A DNA stretch of 45,101 bases from Zygnema cylindricum. Lineage: Eukaryota > Streptophyta > Zygnematophyceae > Zygnematales > Zygnemataceae. Below are positions 20,975-32,235 of this stretch, in pieces; positions within the stretch are counted from its first letter, which is position 1; each line of letters begins with the position of its first letter. The notes below the pieces were generated by a model. The model ran no database searches. It had not been told where the DNA came from and was given only the letters and a program-made list of their open reading frames with translations. A program made the position numbers and the translations under genes. The stretch lies in the NCBI GenBank assembly GCA_037447655.1, contig JBBHKE010002115.1, forward strand, positions 141,162-186,262. The letters run 5' to 3'.

Positions 20975-21917
20975 AGACTTTAGCAGAAGCAACCAGAAAT
21001 CCTATCAAATATCTAACTTTGATACAGTAGAGAGAGTAACACAAGTTTTCAAATAACACCAAAGTCCACACTAAAACAATATCACCTATATTGTGTCAAT
21101 TCCCAAAATTGCAGCCCAATTGACATAGTAAACCATAAGATATATCACTTGGAAGTTTCCCAAAAATTGTCCCGTAAAGAGTTAGATCTCAATAATAGGT
21201 GATAGAAGTTTGGCTTAGTATTAAACTTTATACTCAGAGAGAGTATCTACTAAAAACTACCTAAACGGATGTCTACATTTGGAACGACAGTACTGTACTA
21301 TGCTATGACAAAGTACCGAAACACTACCCTACTGTGCCGTGAGTACATCCAAGCAATATTTGGCTACTAGACAAAAACATGATGAAAGTGACAGTAATTC
21401 TATTAAAATACGCTACAAATAAATGTGTTTCAAATATATACATATATTCTCCCGTACAGTAGTGTTCCAGGTGCTTAGTCTGCAGCCGATTGCTGATCAT
21501 GTGGTCGATGTCACCTAAGTTCGTACAAAGTGATGAGCACTTTGTGGTCCCACGTGAAATTCGTCCATTGACCCAATTCAAATCTATAGTTGACGTAAAA
21601 TGTTGTAACATAGTTTTCCCAGATAATCGGGTAAGTCCTCGTCCGTGCGATTTTTTAAATGTATTCGTTCGATGTATGCCGCGTGTGAAAGTGCGTTGGC
21701 GCCTTTGAATAAAACCTGTACGATGTTCTCTTGCGGACGCGTATCCGTGTAGAAATACAATACACTCAAAGAACTTCTGCTATTGTCATACTAAATAAGG
21801 TACATATCATACTAGATAAGGTACGTATTACAGTTTTTTTAGACCAAAAATATTCTAAGTCCTTAGACTCTTCTCACAGCCCTGTTTAGTGAGTATGAAG
21901 ATTTCCTAATTTCAATA
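20916..21917 (-). repeat. LTR of element 4b (LTR4 family)
   Basis: About 1002 bp, ending GAACAACA (20916) and starting TATTGAAATTAG (21917; TG changed to TA). It is a diverged member of the family at 27418, 30293 and 35490, with the shared blocks CTCACTAAACAG and AGACCAAAAATATT. The Gag ATG lies inside it. Confidence 0.85.
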
Positions 21918-22630
21918 GGAAATAGAGGCCTAAACTTGTTGTACCAGATGAACTTGGCTAATGAAAATGACTTTGCACACTCAAATGTCCTTCCGGAAAA
22001 TGTTTTGTGGCATAAGAGGCTGAGTCATATTTATCATGAGAGGCTTGATAAAATGGTAAAACAAATATAATAGATGGTGTCAAATTAGGACAAAAAGACT
22101 CTTATGTATGTGATGGGTGTGCATTGGGAAAGCTTCACATGCTGCCTCTATCTCAAACCGCGGATAAGTGATCCACGGATTTGCTGCAATTATTCATTCG
22201 TATGTGTGAGGATTGTCAAAAGTCCCTTCACTCAATGGCAGCCGGTTTTTTGTCACTTTTCCGATGATTTTTCAAGATATAGGAGGCTTTACAATATGAA
22301 GGAAAAGAGTGAAGTGCTCACTCACTTCAAGCATTTTCGGGTGTGGGCAGAAAAGATTTATGGGAAACCGATCCTCGCCTTGCGGTCAAAAAACGGAGGT
22401 GAATATATTTCTCATGCATTCTCGGACTATTTAAAAGAAAACATTATTTCTTGTCAGTTTACAGTTCCTTTTACTTTGGAGCAAAACAGAGTATCGGAAA
22501 GACTTAACCGGACTTTAACTAAAAGTGCAAAATCAATGATGTTAGATAAAGGGATAAATTTTAAATTTTGGGGTGAGGCTTTCTCTTGTGCTTGGTATAT
22601 TAGGATTAGAATAGAGACTAGAGCAGTTGA
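21918..22630 (+). pseudogene. Element 7: protease end, GAG-pre-integrase and integrase N-part
   Basis: Plus-strand copia coding: MGNRGLNLLYQMNLANEN, ENVLWHKRLSHIYHERLDKM (zinc-site His pair), then with frameshifts the integrase core SDDFSRYRRLYNMKEKSEVLTHFKHFRVWAEK and LRSKNGGEYISH, where the second catalytic Asp is Lys, then VSERLNRTLTKSAKSMMLDK and FKFWGEAFSCAWYIR. It is cut at 22630 by element 5 (left duplication GTTGA) and resumes at 39657. Confidence 0.87.
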
Positions 22631-23478
22631 TGCTATTATGTGGCTACTACACCCACTGAACAAGAAGATGAGGTAGAAGTAGTCATCACAGAATTAATAC
22701 AAGCAAGAAGCTCTCATAGATGTTGAGAAAAAATACAACTTTGGAACACAGCCAAAGAAAATATAGGCAGCCAATTGGCCTACAAATCTAACACAATGCG
22801 GATAATACAAGAGGAACATAAGGGCAAATTTACATAGAAAATCTAAAAACAAATCTAAGAGAAAATCTCAGTCAAAATATATCAAAGTGTTATAGCAATT
22901 TGATACAACAATTTCCTAACTTCTAGAATGGTTAAGTCATACTCTTATACCTAAAAGATATATCCTTCTAAAAGCTAGCAGCCACTCACAAACCTAATCA
23001 ATGTAAGAAGCATATCAACCATGCATCCCTGAATATGTCAAGATATGTCATACAGAATGAATCTGAACTAAGTCCTTAATCAAACAAAACACGTTTATAT
23101 ACAAAACAGGGATATTTTACGTCACACTATCTTATAAAAAACACGTTGGATTATTAAAGACGTAGTCCCGGTTGACCTGCGTCTATCAGCAACAAATCTC
23201 GGCCATCAGTATTTTAGAAGTTTCATCCAAGATGAAACTTTGTGTGACACCTCAATCTTCTAGTGAATTTGAGTCATACAACCAAACCTTGCGGAGCGTC
23301 TCATCTTAGTTTGCTGAAGCCTGTCCCGCAAATGTGATACACACTCTACTTCCTCAGTGTTCATTGTCACACTAATTCTGGTACATACTGAACTAGACTT
23401 CCACAAAATAAACTAAGTACTATGAAGACACTCCCCTCACATATGAGGCTTACAAGGACTAAAGCTTTCAAAACAACA
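22631..23478 (-). repeat. LTR5, 3' LTR of element 5
   Basis: In element orientation it runs TGTTGTTTTGAAAGC (23478) to GCCACATAATAGCA (22631), matching 38734-39656 apart from indels. A polypurine tract GCTTTAAGGGAG (minus strand, 23479-23490) precedes it. Confidence 0.88.
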
Positions 23479-23501
23479 CTCCCTTAAAGCTTTAGACTCT
23501 A

Positions 23502-24990
23502 CTAGCCACTTAGACCGCACGCCTCTCTGCAAAATTTCAATTTTGGTGCAGGCATGGATTTTGTCATCATATCTGCCATCATTTCTTTATTGGGTAAGTA
23601 GTTAAGCTTAAGAATTATAGCCATCACTTTTTCCCTCACAAGGTGTAATTTAATATCAATATGCTTACATTTTAAATGACTGTTTAGATTGGAAGCAATA
23701 GCAATGGCAACATGATTGTCACACCATACGACCTTAGAACCAACCTGCATGAATTTAAGTTCTTGTAAAAGAAACTTTACCCATAAAGTTCCTTTACTAC
23801 TAAAATGGTTGCTATGTATTCAACTTCCATGGTTGACAGAGCAGTCACCTTTTAGAGCTGCTAGTTCTGCAGCAAGTTTCATCACCGGTCTTGAGAATGA
23901 ATCCTGTGGTAGTTGGCATATTAGCATAACGCAAATCGCTCTAGGTGCTAGTCTTCACTTCATCTCCTCCAAGAGAAAGTCGAAGATCTCGTGTTCTTGT
24001 AAGATATTCGAGAACGCGTTTTGCTGCCTTCTTATCTGATCTCTTCGGATTTTGAATGCTTAAACTCAATTCTCCAACTGCCGCTGCAATATCACGGCAC
24101 GTGCAGTTCATGAATTCGATAAAAACTCCCAACCACCTCTTTTAAGGTAATTGTGGACATGAATTCTAACAACCTTAGTTCAAGGTCATTCATCAGTAGC
24201 ATTCCTCCATCTGTCTCCTTTCCTTCCATTTTTTTCCTGAACTCCATAGGGGTGGAACTCCCTTTTGCCTTCGCTATGCCAAATCTTTAGAGTACATTTC
24301 CAATAGCTTCTTTCTGAGTGAGATGAATTACCCTATGATTCCTATCTCTCTCTACCTAAATGTCTTGGATATACTTTGCCTCTTGTAAGTCCTTTTGAAA
24401 CCTAACATTCAGACCTGCTTTTATTTTGTTTATCTCATTTATAGATTTATTGATAAGTAGCAGATCATCCACATATAGTGCTATATAAATAACACCATTT
24501 TCTTCTTCCATGACATAAACAGAGTGATCAGAGCTGATTTTTGTGAAACCCAGACTTGTAAGAAACTCATCTTATTTAAGATTCCACTATCTGGAGCCTG
24601 TTTCAATCTATACAAAGATTTCAACAATTTACAAACTATGTTTTCCTTTCCTTTTTCTATATACCCTTTCGTTTGTTTATATTAATAACTTCCTCTATGT
24701 CTCCATGCAAGAAGGCATTTTAACATCCATTTGATGCAGCTCGATATTCTCAATTGCAGCTAAGCATTACAAGACTATAACACTGGGAAATTTGGCAATA
24801 GAAGAGAAAGTTTCCTAATAGTCTATTCCCTCCTTCTGACTAAAGCCCTTTGCAACCAACCAAGCTTTATACCTTTCACTTGTGCTGTCAAGGTTGAGCT
24901 TCACTTTGAAGACCCACTTGCAGCCAATGGCTTTCCGATCTGGAGGAAGTTTTACAAGATCTCACGTGTGCGCTTCTATAATCCACTTCA
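23502..24990 (-). pseudogene. pol: Reverse transcriptase and RNase H of element 5
   Basis: A heavily mutated minus-strand [12 protein letters not shown] near 24910, the HQMDVK region near 24735, KLDEFLTSLGF near 24560, and YVDDLLLI (YVDD at 24464-24475). RNase H follows: EFMNCTCRDIAAAVGELS and RVLEYLTRTRDLRLSLGG (24132-23941), then WCDNHVAIAIASNLNSHLKCKHIDIKLHLVREK and MMADMMTKSMPAPKLKFCREACG (23750-23502). Upstream linker sequence reaches LTR3 at 25122. Confidence 0.87.
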
Positions 24991-25121
24991 TCTTATCATT
25001 TGCAGCAGCAATCTAATGATCCTTTTCAGGAACACAAAATGCTTCGTGAATGGTAAGAGTCTCCCAGGTGATTGCAAAAAAGCATATTGAACTTGTTCTC
25101 CCTTGTAGCAAGAACTCCGGC
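24991..25121 (-). pseudogene. Integrase-RT linker of element 5, left of LTR3
   Basis: The minus strand reads REQVQYAFFAITWETLTIHE and ANDKMKWIIEAHT, homologous to the linker and RT start at 33850-33985 in element 4. It is interrupted on its upstream side by LTR3. Confidence 0.7.
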
Positions 25122-27016
25122 TGTTGTCCATAGTCATTTCCAGCCCAGGATTTACCCTTGGAAGCACCATAGACTACCCAAAAAACAACCTACTGAATCA
25201 ACTAGGAATTCAACAAAATTAACAAAACAATCTCAAGCTACATAAACAGATATTACCTAGGTCAATTAGTATCCCCACAAATGTTAATGAAAAAATACCA
25301 AACAGAATTACCACATCATCCAGTCAAAGTTGCAGAAAAACTGTTTGCTATAACTCTGATAAATCACACCAGCTTGACAATGAAGTAAAACACATTCCAG
25401 CAAAACTCTAGGCTTGGAAATATTTGAAATAATGAAAAATACAAGGGGAAACACCCATGCAAAATCTCAAATAATTTTGCCAAGAGGTTTGTGAGCAACC
25501 CTCAAATGAAATTACCAAATAGGACCAAAAACAGATTTGGTGCAGAAAGTTCCTAAGTCCAAAAATGACTAAGTCCTATACTTATCCAATAGAGCTCACT
25601 ACAGAATATACAGAGGCATACCAGCCGTACATAATCTACTAGCTACCTCTACTAATGTGAGTATACCCGTATGCTTGGAGGTATGTCGGAATGAGCAAAT
25701 CGACACAAAAAACTAATTCACATAAGACAAACTAATGTTGCAAATATCTACGCATAATCTCACAGAATCGTATGCTCATTCATTGTGAGTAATTCAACAA
25801 GACTCCACGAATCTCGTCAAAGAATCTTACATGTCCAATATTAAATATCGTGTGGTTGACGCGATTTCGTCTCCCCACTACTTAGGAAAAATAACAGCGG
25901 CCTATGTCAGCGGCCGCCGTTCGTCGCTCTTATTTGGAACCCTTGATGTCGCGCCACGTGGTCACAAATATACAAATGAAATCCACGAGAGTAGTCTAAT
26001 ATCCCACGAATGTCGCGAAGCGAATTCTTGTCTTCTTGCATAAATAGCATGGTACAGCTGTAATTAATTCCATGCGTGTGATGTACACTAAGAGGTACTT
26101 CGAATAAAATACATTGGATCACGAAGTGATCCGCCACCCATTTCTCAATGCTTGTTCAAGCCACACAATTAGTCACTTACGTCACTTTAGCTTTATTCGT
26201 ACGTTCGCCCCCCCAATCCTTACTCCATTTGAACTGTTGAAGGTCATGGGCATTAAGACTCGGCTGTGATCCACTCCCACTAGGAGCCACACTTGCACCA
26301 GCATGAGCAGGTGGAGTTTCAGGGCTAATAGGAGCACTTGCAATAGGAGCTGAGCCATTATGAGGCATGTTAGCGGAAGCAAACCCAAAGAGAAATGCCT
26401 AAAAGACTAGATCTATCGTGTAAGATATGTAACTCTAAACGAAAGAGGTATTCAACCAAACAAACATGTACTACAAGCAAATTATAGACAATAGAGCATA
26501 AAACACCTTAAACTACACTCAGTGCTCTCATTTCCTTAATTCTTGTGTAGAATGTACATTCTGTATTGAATTGATCAATCCTAATTGAACTAAATACTCA
26601 AAAGATCTAGAAAACATCTAAAATATCTAGAAAACATCTAAAACGTATGTACATGGTTCACCAGACACCCTACTGACAAAAATCTAAGTGTTTGGACCAG
26701 AATTGTCCACTAACAATATCTATACCCTGAAAATCCGGGGGATTCTTATCACGTCTATGTTCATTGGCGGCCCTACACACTAATTAACTTAAAGATATCA
26801 ATTCGTGTAGATACTACAAAAAATCCACACTAAATTTGGTCAATATTGAACAGTTGGTATTCCAAAAATATTCTAAGTTCTAGAATCAAATTTCTTAGGC
26901 TTACTAAGGCTTACTTTTCAATATGAACCTCCACATTAAATCCAACACGTTACATACGAAACGTTGCGTGCGCACAAAATATCGTATATGCACAAAACAA
27001 ACTTTTCAAAACAACA
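25122..27016 (-). repeat. LTR3 copy, about 1.9 kb, inserted in element 5
   Basis: In element orientation it starts TGTTGTTTTGAAAAG (27016) and ends CTATGGACAACA (25122). The last ~620 bp match 1-616 in reverse. The element 5 linker is recognisable on both sides. No clear target duplication (CCGGC/ATGTC), so the ends may be altered. An ATG 49 bp before the end (25170) could be an in-LTR Gag start, as in the other families. It holds a 17-bp palindrome GGATCACGAAGTGATCC (26116-26132) and a ~21-bp duplication near 26600-26645. Confidence 0.65.
26177..26368 (-). CDS. Unrecognised small ORF with possible splice donor, inside LTR3
   Basis: A 63-residue frame starting MPHNGSAP, Ser/Pro/Ala-rich in its first 40 residues and ending QQFKWSKDWGGERTNKAKVT. 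Its stop overlaps a GTAAGT donor-like sequence, so it could be a first exon read into an intron. The tail loosely recalls the start of plant BED-type transposase exons, but no Cys/His finger follows. A chance frame is equally possible. Confidence 0.25.
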   Translation of the reverse strand: MPHNGSAPIASAPISPETPPAHAGASVAPSGSGSQPSLNAHDLQQFKWSKDWGGERTNKAKVT

Positions 27017-27417
27017 ATGTCTTCTTCGCCCCGGAAAATATGAGGCTGGAATTCTTCCATTGCGATTTCCAATCTTAAGGTCGAGGAAGAGAAGTATTAG
27101 TTGCTCCTAGTTAGGCAGTTGTTTGTTGTGCCCCAATATTTTGCACTACAGTAGAGGAAGAAGTACAAGCTGCAAAAGATTGAAAAGGAATCTGATCATA
27201 GATGAAATATTCCTAGTGTTTTTCTTTCTTCTCATTTTCATCCATACTAAATACATCTATGATCTCACTCTCATCATTCACGTGAATACTCTTGGCAATA
27301 TGGATGGTATGTTTCTGAGGACAGTTGTTTGTTGTGCCCTAATATTTTGCACTACAGTAGAGGAAGAAGTAAAAGCTGCAGAAGATTGAAAAGGAATCTG
27401 ATCATAGATGAAATATT
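27017..27417 (-). pseudogene. Integrase-RT linker of element 5 with a 206-bp tandem duplication
   Basis: Minus-strand linker (FQPHIFRGEEDI-like near 27020-27060). The unit 27116-27321 begins again at 27322 and is continued after the element 4 insertion at 36484-36593. The first unit still contains the uninterrupted site GAAATATTCCTAGTG. Confidence 0.8.
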
Positions 27418-28414
27418 TCTTGGAATGAGAAATCTTAATAATCACTAAACAGAGCTCTGAGGAGAGACCAAGTACTTATAATATTTTGGTCTAGATAAGT
27501 TGTAAAACTTACCTCATTTAGTGTGACAGTAGCAGTAGTACTTTTGAAGTGTATTGTACTTCTGCAGGGACACGCGTCAAAAAATAAACATCATACGGGT
27601 TTTTGGGAAAGCGCCGACACACTTTACCACGCGTCACACATCGAATGAATAGTGTTGAAGAATCGGACGGACGAAGACTCAACCGATTATCCGCGAAGAT
27701 AGTGGTACAACATGTCAACGACGACCGTAGATGCGAATCAAGTGAACGGACGAGATTCACGTGGGACCACAAATGACTCATCACTTTGTACGATCTCAAG
27801 TGACTTGGAGCACTTGATCAACTGTCGGCTGGACACTAGCATCCACTGCAGACTAAGCACCCTGAACACTACTGTACGGGAATCTATTTGCATACCTGAA
27901 ACACAGTAGTCTTTACTTAGCGAATTAGAATGTAGTGTTCCACTAAGTATATTTTTGTTTAGTAGTCAAATAGGGTTTGAACGTACTCACAGTACAAATA
28001 GTGTACTGATTCGGTACCTTGTCGTAGTGTAGTACAGTAGTGTTGTTCCAGGTGTTGACATCGGATTAGTTAGTTTTCAGTAGATACACCCTGTGAGTAT
28101 AAAGTTAGGACTTAGCCAAAATTGTAAGTATCCAATATTGAGATCTAACACTCTAAGGGACAGTTTTTGGGAAACTTCCAAGTGTTGTATCTTATGGAAT
28201 ACTTGTTCAATTGGGCTGCAATTTTAGGAATTGGCGCACTACATGTGATACTCTGTTATAATGGAATTTGGTGATATTTGGAAATTGTGAGCACATTTTG
28301 TGTTATATCAAAGTTGGTTGTATGATAGGATTTCTGGTAGCTTTTGTTGAAGTCTATGTCTACATCCACTACTATTGGTGGACCTCCACCTGCAACTTTG
28401 GTTGTAGAACAACA
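27418..28414 (+). repeat. LTR4 copy a
   Basis: 997 bp, starting TCTTGGAATGAG (altered from TGTTGAAA) and ending GTAGAACAACA. The TATA box seen in copy c (TATAAATA) is TACAAATA-like here. Confidence 0.92.
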
Positions 28415-29582
28415 GGTTATGGGCCTTTCCTCCGGAATTCGTGTCTTCAACAGCCTGAAGTATGCATACTGGGCAGCTATGGTTGAATCATCTTTTGAAA
28501 CTACTAACTTGATAGGGGTCTTGGATGGATCTCTTGCAGAAACGGATCCGAGCTGGGCTAAGAAAAACTCTCTCGCTCGAAACAATTTGATTCTTTGTAT
28601 CTCACAGAGTCTGGTTATGTCTCGGCTCAAGATGAAAAAGGCGAGCGAGATTTGGACTTCACTGAAAAATTCCTACGAAAAGGCGAACGTCCAGGAGGAG
28701 CTTTTGGGGGCTGGTCGGATCTGGGGCTACAAATACTCGGGGGGATTTATGACCGAGTACTGTGATAAGTTTAGGGAACTCATTGATGCACACTCTTCAG
28801 CTGGTGGAACTTTTCTAGAGTTCGAGCAAGCTGCTTTACTTATTCGAGGTCTCCCTAGTCATATGAAGGGAGTATCCGCAGCTTTGAAAGGGCATAATAA
28901 GTCTAGTTGGACTTTTAAGTTAGCTTACAATCTTATGCTAGAGGATGAGTCTACAAGTAAGGTCCTTGATGGTGAAAAGAAAGTAGAGGCTTTTAGTACA
29001 GACTTTGAAAGAAAAAATCAGTTTAATCTGAACAGAAACCAATTTAACCAGACTCAAATCCTGTTTAATCAGAATTAGACCCAATTTAATCAGGGCAATC
29101 AAAGGCCAAATAGACAGTCTTTAACGCTTGTTTTTATTGTTCTGAGAAGGTAAATGAAATTGGTTTCTCCAGACCCGGATGGCAACAAAGCCAGTTTCAC
29201 CAAGGCTTTTCTGGCAATCCATCACGAGGGAATGCCCTTTTTTCAGCCTTTGCAGATGATGCAGATTCATCTCTGAGCTTCAATGATGAAGAGGATGCAA
29301 AGTTATTTGCTATGGCGGCAGCAATGGAGGGTCCTAAAGACGGTGGATGGATCATCGACATCGGGGCATGGGCCCACATGTGCTGGGACAAAGCCGTTTT
29401 TTACAAATTTAAAGCATACATCTCCGAAAAATATCTACTATGCTTGTGGCATGAGTGTCCAATCATCGGCAATGGGGGATGTATCTCTAATGGTAGATGG
29501 TGGGGGGGAAAGTGTGTAGAAAGAATTCTCCACATTGTTTTACATGTTCGAGATTTTAAAAAAAATCTCTTTTCTACGTCTT

Positions 29583-29585
<3 letters not shown>
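28356..29585 (+). pseudogene. gag: Gag and partial protease, first copy in element 4
   Basis: The ATG at 28356 lies in LTR a. The LTR-encoded MSTSTTIGGPPPATLVVEQ continues through the PBS as QVMGLSSGIRVFNSLKYAYW. Gag blocks are SRLKMKKASEIWTSLKN, EYCDKFRELIDAHSSAGGTF and LLIRGLPSHMKGVSAALKGH, ending in an Asn/Gln-rich tract and a TAG at about 29077. The zinc knuckle keeps CFYCSE only. The region 29220-29585 is almost identical to 32160-32507, including the altered active site IIDIGAWAHMCW. Coding ends where a (GA)n tract begins. Confidence 0.88.
28415..28429 (+). other. Primer-binding site, first copy in element 4
   Basis: GGTTATGGGCCTTTC follows LTR a directly; the first 11 bases are complementary to the anticodon arm of initiator tRNA-Met. 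Confidence 0.65.
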
Positions 29586-29624
<39 letters not shown>

Positions 29625-30292
29625 CAAAAATGGAAGAAAAGGGAGTAACTTCCACACTAACCAGAAGTAAAAAGGGTTAAAACAGAAAAATAATGGAAAA
29701 TTGTTTTTAAGATTAAAGATGACCGTTGGGAAGAGAGGATAACAAAACGGTTTATGGTTCCTTCAAAAGCGTTTCGGTAGCACGATCAAAAAGTATAACC
29801 GATTTGTGAATTTCGAAAGAAAACAAAATCGGGGACGTTAAATGTTTCGCGTTTTGTGTTCGAGTGTCAGTCAATTTGGGTTTAGAGAATGTCCGTGCGC
29901 CGCGAGGCGTTATAAAGTGAAATGGGAGGGGGGACGACGTGGACGCTTCACACGAGGATTTCACCTTTTCACACTCCGTTCGAAGGCCGAAAAGTACTCG
30001 GTTCAGTACAGGAGGGTTTTCAAACACGCGCGGCTCTGGGTGCGGGACATTTGGCACCTCTCTTTAATATGTAAAATTTGACGTAAGTCCCACACTTACA
30101 AGATAACTACCTGGTATCGAACAATCCGTAAAAATAAAAAATTAGCGTAGTTTTGTTGTGTTGAAACGATCTATTGTAATATTTTTTTTACCGTAGCGTT
30201 TGTCATTTTACTTATTTGATACTACGTGACTATCTGAAAACTGATTTTTTCATCTGACATCGACTGACGTGCTGAGTTTTTCGCTTGACCTC
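29586..30292 (+). other. Unexplained segment inside element 4, between (GA)n and LTR b
   Basis: It begins with a (GA)n microsatellite (about 29585-29620), then about 670 bp that match no other element in the window. It is CpG-rich (for example CCGTGCGCCGCGAGGCG near 29893) and has a TATAAA at about 29911. The open frames (29752-30057 minus, 101 residues; 29842-30081 plus, 79 residues) are unrecognised. Captured host DNA or a fragment of another transposon are both possible. Confidence 0.5.
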
Positions 30293-31289
30293 TGTTGAAA
30301 TAAGAAATCTTAATACTCACTAAACAGAGCTGTGAGGAGAGACCAAGTACTTCGAATATTTTGGTCTAGATAAATTGTAATACTTACCTCATTTAGTGTG
30401 ACAGTAGCAGTAGTACTTTTGAAGTGTATTGTACTTCTACAGGGACACGCGTCAGAAAATAAACATCATACGGGTTTTTGGGAAAGCGCCGACACACTTT
30501 ACCACGCGTCACACATCGAACGAATAGTGTTGAAGAATCGGACGGACGGAGACTCAACCAATTGTCCCTGAAGATAGTGGTACAACATTCAACAACGACC
30601 GTAGATGCGAATCGAGTGAACGGACGACATTCACGTGGGACCACAAATGACTCATCACTTGGTACAATCTCAGGTGACTTGGAACACTTGATCAACAATC
30701 GGCTGGACGCTAGCATCCACTGGTGACTAAGCACCCTGAACACTACTGTACGAGAATCTATTTGCATAACTGAAACACAATAGTTTTTTTTTAGCGAATT
30801 AGAATGTAGTGTTCCACTAAGTGTATTTTTGTTTAGTAGTCAAATAGGATTTGGACGTACTCACATTACAAATAGTGTACTGATTCGGTACCTTGTCGTA
30901 GTGTAGTACAGTATTGTTGTTCCAAGTGTAGACATTGGATTAGTTAGTTTTTCAGTAGATACTCTTTGTGAGTATAAAGTTAGGACTTAGCCGAAATTGT
31001 AAGCATCTAGTATTGAGATCTAACCCTCTAAGGGACTGTTTTTGGGAAACTTCCAAGTTTTGTATCTTATGGTATACTGGTTAAATTGGGCTGCAATTTT
31101 GGGAATTGGCAGACTGCATGTGATACTATATTATTGTGGAATTTGGTGATATTTGGAAACTGTGAGCACTTTTTGTGTTATATCAAAGTTGGTTGTTTGA
31201 TAGGATTTCTGGTTGCTTTTGCTGAAGTCTATGTCTACATCCACTACTACTGGTGGACCTGCACCTGCAACTGTGGTTGTAGAACAACA
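30293..31289 (+). repeat. LTR4 copy b, 5' LTR of the complete unit
   Basis: 997 bp, TGTTGAAATAAG...GTAGAACAACA. The preceding 5 bases (ACCTC) do not match the ATATT after copy c. Confidence 0.93.
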
Positions 31290-32235
31290 GGTTATGGGCC
31301 TTTCGTCCAGAATTCTCGTCTTCAACGGCCAGAAGTATGCATACTGGGCAGCTATGGTTGAATCATCTTTTGAAACAGCGAACTTGATGGGGGTCTTAGA
31401 TGGATCTCTTGCTGAAACGGATTTGAGCTGGGCTAAGAAGAACTCTCTCGCTCGAAAAAAATTGATTCTTTGTATCTCAGAGAGTTTGGTTATGTCTCGG
31501 CTCAAGATGAAAAAGGCGAGCAAGATTTGGACTTCACTAAAAAATTCCCACGAAAAGGCGAACGTCCAGGAGGAGCTTCTGGTGGCTGGCCAGATCAAGG
31601 ACTACAAATACTCGGGGGGATCTTTGACCGAGTATTGTGATAAGTTTAGGGAACTCATTCATGCACACTCTTCAGCTGGTGGAACTTTTCTAGAGTTCCA
31701 GCAAGTTGCTTTACTTATTAGAGGTCTCCCTAGTCATATAAAGGAAGTGTCCGCAGCTTTGAAAGGGCATAGTAAGTCTAGCTGGACTTTTCAGTTAGCT
31801 TACAATCTTATACTAAAGGAAGAGTCTACAAGTAAGGTCCTTGATGGTGAAAAGAAAGTAGAGGCTTTAAGTACAAACTTTGAAAGAAAACATCAGTTTC
31901 ATTAGAACAGAAACAAATTTAACCAGAGTGAACACCAGTTTAATCAAAATCAGACCCAATTTAATCAGGGCAGTCAAAGGCCAAATAGACAGTCTTCTAA
32001 CGCTTGTTTTTATTGCTCTGAGAGGGGACATGAGAGGGGACATGGTTATAGGTATTGTCCAAAACTGAAAAAGGCAAATGAAACTGGTTTATACAGGCTC
32101 GGATGGCAACAAAGCCAGTTTCACCAAGGCTTTTCTGGCAATCCATCACGAGGGAATGCCCTTTTTTCAGCCTTTGCAGATGATGCAGATTCATCTCTGA
32201 GCTTCAATGATGAAGAGGATGCAAAGTTATTTGCT
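31231..32235 (+). pseudogene. gag: Gag of element 4, second copy
   Basis: The ATG at 31231 is 59 bp inside LTR b; MSTSTTTGGPAPATVVVEQ is LTR-encoded and the PBS is read as QVMG. Typical UBN2-like Gag: LVFNGQKYAYWAAMVESSFE, SRLKMKKASKIWTSLKN, EYCDKFRELIHAHSSAGGTF and LLIRGLPSH. It is open to a TAG at 31903, then the same frame continues through an Asn/Gln-rich tract to the knuckle. A 12-bp in-frame duplication (32020-32043) turns it into CFYCSERGHERGHGYRYC. The reading frame runs on into protease. Confidence 0.9.
31290..31304 (+). other. Primer-binding site of the complete unit of element 4
   Basis: GGTTATGGGCCTTTC immediately after LTR b, the same as in the first copy; 11 bases pair with the initiator tRNA-Met anticodon arm. 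Confidence 0.68.

Larger units (their letters stand above)
18356..21917 (-). mobile_element. Ty1/copia element 4b, left-truncated
   Basis: Minus-strand order from right to left: 5' LTR (20916-21917), gag, protease, GAG-pre-integrase, integrase, linker. It stops at 18356 in the linker just before RT, abutting the element 1 LTR. RT, RNase H and 3' LTR are missing. Its proteins and LTR resemble element 4. The right end lies inside the protease/GAG-pre-integrase region of element 7, so element 4b probably inserted into element 7. Confidence 0.85.

Noticed and set aside
21490-21708. 72-residue plus-strand ORF and other frames inside LTRs (for example 28256-28630, 30393-30767, 35590-35964 minus)
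   Set aside because: They sit in LTR4-family repeats, mostly antisense, and exist in several copies only because the LTRs are repeated.
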